A DNA stretch of 27,502 bases from the NCBI GenBank assembly GCA_947426265.1, contig CANEDJ010000017.1, forward strand, positions 1 to 27,502. Direction: 5' to 3'. This DNA is from MGBC102946 sp022793145. Lineage in GTDB: Bacteria > Bacillota_I > Bacilli_A > RF39 > UBA660. The notes under the pieces were generated by a model. It searched no databases and had not been told where the DNA came from. It saw nothing but the letters and a program-made list of their open reading frames with translations. A program made the position numbers and the translations under genes. Below are positions 22,025 through 27,502 of this stretch, piece after piece; the stretch's first letter is position 1, and every line of letters begins with the position of its first letter.

Positions 22025-23020
22025 ATGAAAACAATAGTAAAGCAATTGCCAAAAGTAGAACTTCATTTACATTTAGATGGAAGTGTAAGAGTCTCTACAG
22101 TAGCAGAACTACTAAATATAAGCTATGAAGAAGCATATTCTCAAATGGTATGTGATAAAAATACACATTCTTTAACCGATTATTTAAAGAAGTTTGAACT
22201 TCCTGTTAGAGTAATGCAGACCAAAGAAAATTTAAAACGAATAACCAAAGAATTGTTAGAAGATTTAAAAGAAGAACATGTAATTTATGTAGAACTTCGT
22301 TTTGCTCCTTTGCTTCATACAAAAGAAGGCTTGTCACAAAAAGAAGTAGTAGAAGCTATTATAGAGGGAATAAAAGAAGTAACGGGAATTACTTGTAATT
22401 TGATTTTGTGTTGCACAAGAGATAATTTGGAAAATGAAAAAAATTTAGAAACAATTGAGGTTGCGAAAAAATTTTTAAATCATGGTGTTGTAGCACTAGA
22501 TTTAGCAGGAGATGAATCAAAATATCCGACCAATCTGTTTCAAAAATTATTTGAAAAAGCAAAAAAATTGGGAATTCCTTATACAATTCATGCAGGAGAA
22601 GCTAGTAGTTATCGTAGCATTTTAGAAGCTCTTCGTTTGGGGGCAGTCAGAATAGGGCATGGAATTTCTTCTATTCAAAACAAAGAGTTGATGAATGTAT
22701 TAAAAGAAAATGAAATATTGTTAGAAATTTGCCCACAAAGTAATGTGGATACAAATATTGTAGTGGAGAAAAAAGAACATCCTATCAAGCAGTTATATTC
22801 TAATATGCTTGTATCTGTGAATACAGACAATAGAACTGTTTCAAATATTACATTAACAGAAGAATATGAGGATTTAATGAAAGTATTTGATTTTACAGTA
22901 GAGGATATTAAAACTTGTAATTTAAATGCAATCAAGTGTTCATTTTTAAAAGAAGAAGAAAAAGAACAATTCAGAAAACAAATAGAGGAGGGATATTGTG
23001 ACACCACATATAGAAGCTAA
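22025..23020 (+). CDS. add: Adenosine deaminase
   Basis: A 331-residue adenosine deaminase that converts adenosine and deoxyadenosine to inosine and deoxyinosine. Motifs: VELHLHLDGS with zinc ligands H14 and H16, YTIHAGEAS with the zinc His and catalytic Glu, VRIGHGIS, and SVNTDNRTVSN carrying the last zinc Asp. The family's usual TDDP is TDNR here, a form I recall in other Bacillota, so it is not taken as inactivating. The last 23 bases overlap the start of deoD, so product hand-over within one operon is likely: inosine made here is the substrate for the next enzyme. Confidence 0.95.
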   Translation: MKTIVKQLPKVELHLHLDGSVRVSTVAELLNISYEEAYSQMVCDKNTHSLTDYLKKFELPVRVMQTKENLKRITKELLEDLKEEHVIYVELRFAPLLHTKEGLSQKEVVEAIIEGIKEVTGITCNLILCCTRDNLENEKNLETIEVAKKFLNHGVVALDLAGDESKYPTNLFQKLFEKAKKLGIPYTIHAGEASSYRSILEALRLGAVRIGHGISSIQNKELMNVLKENEILLEICPQSNVDTNIVVEKKEHPIKQLYSNMLVSVNTDNRTVSNITLTEEYEDLMKVFDFTVEDIKTCNLNAIKCSFLKEEEKEQFRKQIEEGYCDTTYRS

Positions 23021-23705
23021 AAAAGGAGAAATTGCGAAAATTGTCATTATGCCTGGAGACCCATTACGCGCAAAAATGATAGCAGAAACCTATTTGGAAA
23101 ATGCTAAATTAGTAACTGGTGTAAGAGGAATACTAGGCTTTACAGGAATTTACAAAGGAAAAGAAATTACGGTTATGGCATCAGGGATGGGATGTGCGAG
23201 TATTGGCATTTATTCTTATGAGCTATATCAGGATTATGATGTAGATATCATTATTCGAATCGGTTCAGTTGGTGCTTATACAAAAGAGTTAAATTTGTAT
23301 GATGTTGTATTAGCAGAAAATACTTATTCGGATTCTACGTTTGCTAAAGTGCAGGATGGAACAATTGAAAATATTTTATATCCAGATAAAGAACTGAATG
23401 ACAAAATAAAAAATACAGCTTTAGAAAACGGAATTCCAATTACTGCTGGAACCATATACTGTAGTGATGTCTTTTATTCAGATACTGTAGATTATAAAAA
23501 AATGTATCAAAATTATCACTGTATTGGAGTTGAAATGGAAAGTTTCGCCTTATTTCATAATGCAAATCATTTAAAGAAAAAAGCAGCCTGCTTATTAACA
23601 GTATCGAATAATTTTGAAACAAATGAAGAGACTACATCAGAAGAACGACAAAAGGCATTCTTTACAATGATAGAGCTTGCATTGGAGGCAACTTTAAACT
23701 TATAA
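22998..23705 (+). CDS. deoD: Purine-nucleoside phosphorylase, DeoD type, with Asp204 to Asn change
   Basis: A 235-residue hexameric-type phosphorylase (purine nucleoside plus phosphate gives free purine plus ribose-1-phosphate). Motifs: MTPHIEAKKGEIAKIVIMPGDPLRAKMIAETYLE, VRGILGFTGIYKGKEI, IIRIGSVGAY and GVEMESFALF. The catalytic segment is LTVSNNFETNEETTSEERQ, where E. coli has TVSDHIRTHEQTTAAERQ: the catalytic Asp204 is Asn (codon 23607-23609) while Arg217 is kept. In trimeric PNPs an Asn at the equivalent site goes with preference for 6-oxopurines. The start is GTG 22998 behind GGAGGG, and matches the family N-terminus MTPHI. It overlaps add by 23 bases. Confidence 0.93.
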   Translation: MTPHIEAKKGEIAKIVIMPGDPLRAKMIAETYLENAKLVTGVRGILGFTGIYKGKEITVMASGMGCASIGIYSYELYQDYDVDIIIRIGSVGAYTKELNLYDVVLAENTYSDSTFAKVQDGTIENILYPDKELNDKIKNTALENGIPITAGTIYCSDVFYSDTVDYKKMYQNYHCIGVEMESFALFHNANHLKKKAACLLTVSNNFETNEETTSEERQKAFFTMIELALEATLNL

Positions 23706-23721
23706 AAAAAGCATTTTTACG

Positions 23722-23727
23722 TATACT
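23722..23727 (+). promoter_or_regulatory. Possible -10 box before ymfF
   Basis: TATACT in the 40-base gap between deoD and ymfF, with a poor -35 (CTTATA). The RBS AAGAGGTG follows. No convincing terminator ends deoD, so read-through from add-deoD is also possible. Confidence 0.35.
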
Positions 23728-23745
23728 ATGAAAGAGGTGGATTGA

Positions 23746-25029
23746 ATGGAATACCATAAATATGAGAATGTTGCATATCATTTGCACACAATAAAAACAG
23801 ATAAATTTAAAACAGTAACAGTAAAAGTGAATTTTAAAAGAAAACTAGAAAAAAAAGATATTACATATAGAAACTTATTAGCGGATGTTCTTTTAGAGTC
23901 TTCTTTGAAATATCCTAGTAGAAGAGATATTGAAATTAAAACAGAAGATTTATACAATTTGTTTGTAAAATCAAATACCTATTTATCTGGAAATTATATG
24001 ATTATGAGTTTTGACTGTATTTTTTTAAATGAAGCTTATACAGAAACTGGAATGTTAAAAGAGTCTTTAGATTTTTTAATGGAATTCTTATTTCATCCAA
24101 ATGTAGTAAAAAAGCGTTTTGAAACAACAAATTTTAAAATTGCTAAAAAAGCATTAGAAGAACAATTAAATTCCTTAGAAGATAATTATGGTAGATATTC
24201 TATGTATCGGTTATTAGAAGAAATGGATAAAAATGCTTTATTCTCACTTCGACCGATTGGTTATTTAGAGGATTTACAAGAAATTGATGAAAGCAATTTG
24301 TATTCTTATTATGAAAGCGTTTTAAGTAGTGATTTGGTAGATATTTTTGTGATTGGAAATATTGATTCAGAAAAAGTACAACAATTATTTTTAGAAAATT
24401 TCCCAATCAATACTTTAAAAAAACCTGCAATTAGTCATTACTTAGAACCATTGAAACCTAGAAGAATGTTGAAAACAATAAAAGAAAAGAAAGATATCAA
24501 TCAAAGCCATTTATTAATTGGTTGTAAAATTGATTCCTTATCAGAGTTTGAAAAAAAATATGTAATGAATGTTTATAATTTTATTTTAGGTGGTGGAACA
24601 GATTCAAAATTATTTCATAATGTGCGAGAACTAAATTCTCTTTGTTATTCAATTCATTCTACATACCAGCCAACAAGTAATTTATTAATTATTAAAGCTG
24701 GAATAGATGCTTCTTCTTATAAAAAAGCTGTTTCTTTAATCAAGAAAGAACTTGTAAATATGGAAAAAGGAAATTTTGGAGAATCTGATATTGAAAAAGC
24801 AAAAATCACTTATTTAAGTGCTTTTGATGAATTAGAAGATTCTCCTAGTTCTATTATTTCCACTTATATTTCTCATGAATATTTGGGATATGATATGTTA
24901 GAAGAAAGAAAAAAGAAAATTCATGAAGTAACAAAAGAAATGATAGTATCAGTAGCAAAAAAAGTTCATGCAGATACTGTTTATTTATTGGAAGGAGGGG
25001 AACATAATGAAGCAAATGAAGATGAGTAA
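23746..25029 (+). CDS. ymfF: M16 family protein YmfF (non-catalytic partner)
   Basis: A 427-residue insulinase-fold (M16) protein of the YmfF type. The HxxEH zinc motif is missing: the equivalent helix reads RNLLADVLLESSLKYPSR. Other M16 features remain, such as LGGGTDSKLFHNVRELNSLCYSIHS, which resembles the substrate-holding region of M16 chains. In Bacillota this protein is encoded next to an active M16 partner, and the two are thought to form a heterodimeric peptidase or processing enzyme, as in M16B complexes. Public databases sometimes name these proteins after EF-P modification, because of a neighbour in Bacillus that is absent here. Its end overlaps the start of ymfH by 23 bases. Confidence 0.88.
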   Translation: MEYHKYENVAYHLHTIKTDKFKTVTVKVNFKRKLEKKDITYRNLLADVLLESSLKYPSRRDIEIKTEDLYNLFVKSNTYLSGNYMIMSFDCIFLNEAYTETGMLKESLDFLMEFLFHPNVVKKRFETTNFKIAKKALEEQLNSLEDNYGRYSMYRLLEEMDKNALFSLRPIGYLEDLQEIDESNLYSYYESVLSSDLVDIFVIGNIDSEKVQQLFLENFPINTLKKPAISHYLEPLKPRRMLKTIKEKKDINQSHLLIGCKIDSLSEFEKKYVMNVYNFILGGGTDSKLFHNVRELNSLCYSIHSTYQPTSNLLIIKAGIDASSYKKAVSLIKKELVNMEKGNFGESDIEKAKITYLSAFDELEDSPSSIISTYISHEYLGYDMLEERKKKIHEVTKEMIVSVAKKVHADTVYLLEGGEHNEANEDE

Positions 25030-26293
25030 TCTCGATTTGGATTTGTTTTATGAAAAATTAGAAAATGGACTTGAAGTATATATGATTCCAAAAAAGAATT
25101 GTAATAATACATATGTTACTTACAGTACAAAATATGGTTCTAGAGATTATGAATTTGTTCCTCTTGGAAATAAGAAAATGAAGAAGGTTCCACTTGGTGT
25201 TGCTCATTTTTTAGAACATAAAATGTTTGAGCAGGAAGATGGTACCGACCCCTTTGCTTTTTTTAGTGAAAGAGGAGCAGATGCGAATGCCAATACAAAT
25301 TATACAAAGACTACTTATCTTTTTTCAGGCACACAATTTCTAGAAGAAAATTTAAAGTATTTATTAGAATATGTAGAGGCCCCATTTTTTACTGATGATA
25401 ATGTTGAAAAGGAAAAAGGAATTATTGAACAAGAAATTATGATGTATGAAGATAATCCTTATAACAAAGCATATGAGGGATTGCTTTATAATATTTTTAT
25501 AGAAGATGCCATCAAATATCCTATTATTGGAACTGTAGAAAGTGTTCGTTCTATTACCAAACAAGACCTATATGAATGCTATCATACTTTCTATCATCCT
25601 AGTAATATGTTTGTAGTAATTACAGGAAAAGTAGAACCTTATGAAGCGATTAAAGTCATTCAGGAAGTAGAAAGTAAAAGAGCTTTGACAGATGCAAAAC
25701 CTGTAGAAAAGAAAAAAATCAAAGAGCCAGTTGAAGTTGAAAAAGAATATGAAAAGAGAAAAATGACAGTAACCATTCCAAAACTTTCTATTGGTTACAA
25801 AATACCACTTGCTCCTTTCAAAAATCTTTCGAGGAGAAAAATTCTTCATTATTTGATGATGCTTTTTGATATTAAATTAGGACCAGTTAGTTTATTTCAG
25901 GAGCAATTAAAAAAAGAAGGCTTAATGACAACTGATTTTGCGTTTGACTATATTGATACAGAGGATTATTTTATTGTGATGTTGATTGCAGAAACAGAAG
26001 AACCTGAGAAAGTTACTACTTTAGTGAATCAAGAGCTTAGCAATTTAGAGTTATCAGAAAACGATTTAAATAGAAAACGTAAAACTTTAATAAGTTCTTT
26101 CTTATTTATGAGTGATAATATTTATAGCTTAAATGAAAAAGCAATGAATAATGTGATTAAATATGGAAAAGTAAACTGTGATGATTATGAGGAAATTAAA
26201 GAACTGAATATATCTGAGTACAAAAAGATGATTCCAAATATTAATTTAAATAATCATTCAACTTACGTAATCATGCCTAAAAAAGGAAAATAG
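25007..26293 (+). CDS. ymfH: M16 family zinc peptidase YmfH (catalytic partner)
   Basis: A 428-residue M16 peptidase from ATG 25007. The zinc motif HFLEH (H67, E70, H71) is intact, in VAHFLEHKMFE, and the third ligand region is GIIEQEIMMYEDNP near 138-151. A typical N...NANTNYTKTTYLFS segment follows the zinc helix. An in-frame ATG at 24968 lies well inside ymfF and lacks an RBS, while GGAGGGG (24994-25000) fits ATG 25007. The overlap with the inactive paralogue ymfF suggests a heterodimer with one active site. The natural substrate is unknown. Confidence 0.9.
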   Translation: MKQMKMSNLDLDLFYEKLENGLEVYMIPKKNCNNTYVTYSTKYGSRDYEFVPLGNKKMKKVPLGVAHFLEHKMFEQEDGTDPFAFFSERGADANANTNYTKTTYLFSGTQFLEENLKYLLEYVEAPFFTDDNVEKEKGIIEQEIMMYEDNPYNKAYEGLLYNIFIEDAIKYPIIGTVESVRSITKQDLYECYHTFYHPSNMFVVITGKVEPYEAIKVIQEVESKRALTDAKPVEKKKIKEPVEVEKEYEKRKMTVTIPKLSIGYKIPLAPFKNLSRRKILHYLMMLFDIKLGPVSLFQEQLKKEGLMTTDFAFDYIDTEDYFIVMLIAETEEPEKVTTLVNQELSNLELSENDLNRKRKTLISSFLFMSDNIYSLNEKAMNNVIKYGKVNCDDYEEIKELNISEYKKMIPNINLNNHSTYVIMPKKGK

Positions 26294-26295
26294 AC

Positions 26296-26324
26296 TTGAA
26301 AAACTGCTCACTTTATGATAGAGT
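26296..26324 (+). promoter_or_regulatory. Promoter of secG
   Basis: TTGAAA (26296-26301), 17-base spacer, TAGAGT (26319-26324) with a TG one base before it (TGA-TAGAGT). Confidence 0.5.
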
Positions 26325-26350
26325 AGTAATATATCAAAGGAGGAAAACTC

Positions 26351-26563
26351 ATGAAGATTTTGTTAATGATTATATCAATTTTATTAATTGCTATTGGACT
26401 TTTACAAAGTGGAAAAGCAGAAAGTGCTTCCAATGTAATTAGTGGTGGAAATGATAGTTTATTCGCAAATAGAAAAGAACGTGGAGGAGAATTATTTATC
26501 ACAAGATTAACTGCAGGATTAGGAGCAGCATTCTTTATTATTTGTATTATTATGGGTTTATAA
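26351..26563 (+). CDS. secG: Preprotein translocase subunit SecG
   Basis: A 70-residue membrane protein with two hydrophobic segments (about 3-18 and 50-69) and the SecG landmarks between them: LLQSGKAESASNVISGGNDSLFANRKERGGELFITRLTAGLGAAFF. SecG supports protein export through the SecYEG channel. The very strong RBS AAAGGAGG is 8 bases from the ATG. Own promoter and a terminator at its stop codon make it monocistronic. In many Bacillota secG precedes rnr and smpB; here it precedes a Cdd1-like gene. Confidence 0.92.
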   Translation: MKILLMIISILLIAIGLLQSGKAESASNVISGGNDSLFANRKERGGELFITRLTAGLGAAFFIICIIMGL

Positions 26564-26586
26564 AATAGTACATCGTACTATTTTTT
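26562..26586 (+). terminator. Intrinsic terminator after secG
   Basis: AAAATAGTAC (26562-26571, starting in the TAA stop) pairs with GTACTATTTT (26575-26584) across an ATC loop, with Ts 26581-26586. Confidence 0.85.
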
Positions 26587-26590
26587 CTAT

Positions 26591-26833
26591 ATGAAAACAG
26601 ATTTAATTAAAATTCCAGGTGTTGGAAAAAATTTAAAACAGCATTTTATTGCGCTTGGAATTACAAATGTGGAAGCATTAATAGATAAAAATCCAGAGCA
26701 AATGTATGAAGAAGATAAAAAGCGACTTGGTGGTGAATTAGATAGATGTGTTTTATATGTTTATCGTCTTTCTGTAGAATATGCGAAAACTAGAGATGAA
26801 AATTTAAAATGGTGGGATTTTAAAGACAAATAA
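26591..26833 (+). CDS. Cdd1-like helix-hairpin-helix protein
   Basis: An 80-residue protein of the Cdd1 (pathogenicity locus / mitomycin resistance-like) family. An N-terminal helix-hairpin-helix, LIKIPGVGKNLKQHFIALGI, is followed by VEALIDKNPEQMYEEDKKRLGGELDRCVLYVYRLSVEYA and the family ending LKWWDFKDK. The HhH motif suggests DNA or protein contact, but the role of the family is not established. The ATG comes only 4 bases after the T-run of the secG terminator and has no Shine-Dalgarno sequence, so it is either translated from a leaderless transcript or from read-through. A TACTAT sequence at 26576-26581, within the terminator, could be its -10 box. Confidence 0.85.
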   Translation: MKTDLIKIPGVGKNLKQHFIALGITNVEALIDKNPEQMYEEDKKRLGGELDRCVLYVYRLSVEYAKTRDENLKWWDFKDK

Positions 26834-26860
26834 TATTTGGTGTATCATTTATTATTTTTT
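26828..26860 (+). terminator. Intrinsic terminator after the Cdd1-like gene
   Basis: AAATAATA (26828-26835, containing the TAA stop) pairs with TATTATTT (26850-26857), with a small internal hairpin in the loop. Ts run 26855-26860. Confidence 0.65.
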
Positions 26861-26879
26861 GAATATAGAACTAATTTTG

Positions 26880-26885
26880 TATAAA
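26880..26885 (+). promoter_or_regulatory. Possible -10 box for the last NUDIX gene
   Basis: TATAAA at 26880-26885, with the predicted start near 26892 and ATG at 26909. No clear -35 box. Confidence 0.35.
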
Positions 26886-26908
26886 TTTGATAAATGGAGA
26901 AGTTAAAA

Positions 26909-27373
26909 ATGGAAAAAGTGAAAATGACAAATATGTGCATGATTGTTAATAAAGAAACTAATCAAGTATTAGTACAAGATAGGATAAAAAGTTGGTGTGG
27001 GATTACTTTTCCTGGAGGGAAAATAGAATTAGGAGAAGCCATTATTCCTTCTACAATTAGAGAGGTACAAGAGGAAACTGGATTAGTAGTTACAAATTTA
27101 CAATTTTGTGGAATTAAAGATTGGTACGATTATAAAAAAGAAGAAAGATATATTGTTTTCTTACTAAAGACTTATGATTTTACAGGAACTTTATTAGATG
27201 AAACTAGTGAAGGGAAAGTCTTTTGGGTAGATATTAATAAAATTAAGGAATTTAAGTTATCTTTTGATTTTGAAGAAATGCTAGATATTTTTCAGGGAAA
27301 TAGTTCAGAGTTCTTCTATGAAGACTTGAAGCAAAAAGAAGAAAGCGAAAGATGGAAAAAAATAGTTTTTTAA
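26909..27373 (+). CDS. NUDIX hydrolase, probable 8-oxo-dGTP diphosphatase type
   Basis: A 154-residue NUDIX hydrolase. The N-terminus (VKMTNMCMIVNKETNQVLVQDR, then WCGITFPGGK) is characteristic of Bacillota proteins annotated as 8-oxo-dGTP diphosphatase. The NUDIX box GGKIELGEAIIPSTIREVQEETGL is complete, and FWVDINKIKEF follows. ATG 26909 is chosen over the in-frame ATG 26894, because GGAGAAG (26896-26902) is 6 bases before 26909. This is the third NUDIX gene of the window. The substrate is inferred from family resemblance only. Confidence 0.87.
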   Translation: MEKVKMTNMCMIVNKETNQVLVQDRIKSWCGITFPGGKIELGEAIIPSTIREVQEETGLVVTNLQFCGIKDWYDYKKEERYIVFLLKTYDFTGTLLDETSEGKVFWVDINKIKEFKLSFDFEEMLDIFQGNSSEFFYEDLKQKEESERWKKIVF

Positions 27374-27428
27374 ATTCACTTATTTACTTTGTGACTATGA
27401 TATAGATTTTACTTATTAGCAATATTTT

Positions 27429-27450
27429 AATACTATGATATCATAGTATT
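27429..27450. repeat. Perfect 22-bp palindrome with a second copy of its half-site
   Basis: Half-site AATACTATGAT followed directly by its exact reverse complement. ACTATGATAT also occurs 38 bases upstream, at 27394-27403. No T-run follows, so it looks more like a protein-binding site than a terminator. Confidence 0.6.
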
Positions 27451-27463
27451 TCAGACTGTTGAC

Positions 27464-27500
27464 AAAGTGGTATATTCAAAAAGAATATGCTACTTTTTTT
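27464..27500 (+). terminator. Intrinsic terminator at the end of the window
   Basis: AAAGTGGTATATTC (27464-27477) pairs with GAATATGCTACTTT (27483-27496), 14 bp with two G-U pairs and an A5 loop, with Ts 27494-27500. It may end the NUDIX transcript. No gene is seen between 27374 and 27502. Confidence 0.85.
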
Positions 27501-27502
27501 AT

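Noticed and set aside
22826..22846. Loss of the second Asp in the adenosine deaminase TDDP motif
   Set aside because: TDNR in this position is, as far as I recall, a frequent form in Bacillota Add proteins, so it is not reported as a defect.
22675..23007. 110-codon minus-strand ORF
   Set aside because: It is antisense to add, which is a clear enzyme gene; the Ser/Phe-rich translation is typical of the reverse of an AT-rich gene.
27459..27464. Perfect TTGACA box as the -35 of a promoter at the window end
   Set aside because: No -10 box occurs at 16-18 bases; that region is the loop and 3' arm of a strong terminator.
1..27502. CRISPR arrays, tRNA or rRNA genes, insertion sequences, prophage genes
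   Set aside because: No regularly spaced repeats, no cloverleaf-forming or rRNA-like stretches, and no transposase, integrase or phage structural proteins were seen on reading both strands.

Overview
The window comes from a strongly AT-rich Gram-positive (Bacillota-type) chromosome. The evidence is: an sspI-type small acid-soluble spore protein gene, a MurE carrying the meso-diaminopimelate motif DNPR, the MEP pathway gene dxs, a ymfF/ymfH M16 peptidase pair, strong AGGAGG-like ribosome binding sites, and UGA used as an ordinary stop (for example at 15063-15065, 17637-17639 and 21378-21380). A precise genus cannot be named from the sequence. Nearly all genes lie on the + strand; only a UPF0316 membrane protein gene and sspI are on the - strand. 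No rRNA, tRNA, CRISPR array, insertion sequence or phage module was seen.

Layout. 1-618: an unrecognised gene with an unclear start. 660-2615: a small unknown gene, hemW and an HD-domain phosphohydrolase, overlapping or nearly so. 2646-4740: a dTMP supply operon (thyA, folA, tmk) behind a consensus promoter. 4775-5903: a GDPD-type phosphodiesterase gene overlapping tail-to-tail with the UPF0316 gene, each apparently using a terminator buried in the other. 6005-9834: two tandem paralogous murE genes and mraY. 9868-11277: sspI (minus), lemA and an MTH1-like NUDIX gene. 11409-15065: dxs, a divergent kinase-like protein and an AraC/GyrI-like regulator. 15141-17639: a two-gene unit of a HerA/VirB4-class ATPase and a cysteine-rich solenoid-like protein. 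17786-20602: uvrA. 20816-21882: a tiny ORF, a NUDIX hydrolase and a YcxB-like membrane protein. 22025-23705: purine salvage (add, deoD). 23746-26293: ymfF and ymfH. 26351-27373: secG, a Cdd1-like HhH protein and a third NUDIX hydrolase. 27374-27502: non-coding, with a perfect 22-bp palindrome and a terminator.

How it fits together. The dTMP operon, three NUDIX hydrolases and uvrA point to nucleotide supply, pool cleaning and DNA repair. murE and mraY feed lipid I synthesis, and dxs makes the isoprenoid precursor of the lipid carrier. Add and DeoD form an adenosine to inosine to hypoxanthine route.

Most unusual points: (1) a second MurE whose amino-acid recognition motif is DDLH instead of DNPR; (2) the RBS of the canonical murE sits inside a terminator-like hairpin; (3) a DeoD whose catalytic Asp204 is Asn; (4) an ATPase plus cysteine-rich solenoid cassette of unknown function, the best candidate here for an undescribed system; (5) interlocking terminators in a convergent gene pair; (6) several genes that begin without a Shine-Dalgarno sequence. 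The DNA is otherwise very compact, with intrinsic terminators beginning at or inside stop codons.
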